From: Rhodoferax sp.
GTDB lineage: Bacteria > Pseudomonadota > Gammaproteobacteria > Burkholderiales > Burkholderiaceae
Length of the DNA stretch: 6,275 nt
Assembly: GCA_028292075.1 (NCBI GenBank)
Contig: JAQGNA010000646.1
Location: 1-6,275, forward strand
Reading direction: 5' to 3'
Positions 6,194 through 6,275 of the stretch are shown here, one piece after another. The translations under genes were made by a program, and so were the position numbers. Below the pieces are notes generated by a model. That model was not told where the DNA came from. It did not search any database and saw only the letters and a list, made by a program, of their open reading frames with translations. Positions within the stretch are counted from its first letter, which is position 1. Each line of letters opens with the position of its first letter.

Positions 6194-6215
6194 TTGCCCC
6201 GTCGGCACGGGGCAA
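6194..6215. terminator. Second perfect hairpin downstream of the IclR gene
   Basis: TTGCCCCGT (6194-6202) and ACGGGGCAA (6207-6215) pair over 9 bp around a CGGC loop, three bases after the preceding hairpin. No T-run follows on either strand. It could act as a back-up or bidirectional terminator, or protect the 3' end of the RNA. Confidence 0.4.
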
Positions 6216-6228
6216 TGGCTCAGGCGAC

Positions 6229-6249
6229 CGCGGCGGGGTGACCGCCGCG
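6229..6249. repeat. Third perfect inverted repeat downstream of the IclR gene
   Basis: CGCGGCGG (6229-6236) and CCGCCGCG (6242-6249) form an 8-bp all-GC stem around a 5-nt loop. It has no T-tract. Its role is unknown; it may serve termination of a convergent - strand gene just beyond the right edge. The rest of 6152-6275 shows no recognisable coding sequence. Confidence 0.3.
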
Positions 6250-6275
6250 AACAGGATCTCAGCCGGAAACTGGTT

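Noticed and set aside
6215..6241. Eight-codon + strand reading frame starting ATG after the second hairpin
   Set aside because: Too short, without a ribosome-binding site, and running into the third hairpin. Nothing supports translation.
6259..6275. Possible last codons and TGA stop (6261-6259) of a - strand gene entering from the right edge
   Set aside because: Only about five codons are visible, which cannot be told from chance. The hairpins next to it fit convergent genes, but the sequence does not establish one.

Overview
The window is strongly GC-rich, with G/C-biased third codon positions. Its five protein genes look like those of a betaproteobacterium, most probably Comamonadaceae (Variovorax/Acidovorax-like). 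That placement rests on gene content and remembered family resemblance, not on a search. Coding density is high. No tRNA, rRNA, CRISPR array, insertion sequence or integrase is visible. This reads as ordinary chromosomal backbone rather than an accessory island.

Layout. (1) Positions 1-1235, + strand: the C-terminal part of a membrane sensor histidine kinase, cut by the left edge. (2) Positions 1270-3501, - strand: a complete DinG-type iron-sulfur DNA helicase, convergent with the kinase across a 34-bp gap. (3) Positions 3502-3765: a 264-bp divergent intergenic region with a plausible dinG promoter, a LexA-box-like CTG-N10-CAG element and a weak aat promoter candidate. (4) Positions 3766-5290, + strand: aat and bpt, 25 bp apart, very probably one transcript. 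(5) Positions 5375-6151, + strand: an IclR-family regulator preceded by AT-richer DNA with promoter-like elements and inverted repeats. (6) Positions 6152-6275: non-coding DNA with three successive perfect hairpins, probably the end of the IclR transcript.

How the genes work together. The clear functional unit is aat-bpt. Aat adds Leu/Phe to proteins with N-terminal Lys or Arg, and Bpt adds Leu to proteins with N-terminal Asp or Glu. Together they turn secondary N-degrons into primary ones recognised by ClpS and degraded by ClpAP. The divergent dinG encodes a 5'-3' helicase for R-loops and other DNA structures and may be under SOS control. The kinase and the IclR regulator have no evident link to these genes; their partners or targets lie outside the window or cannot be inferred.

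I did not find a convincing new biological system. The observations most worth a second look are the putative SOS box upstream of dinG, the slippage-prone polyglycine tract inside the helicase, the cysteine cluster of Bpt, the inverted repeat spanning the bpt stop codon, and the triple hairpin at the right end.
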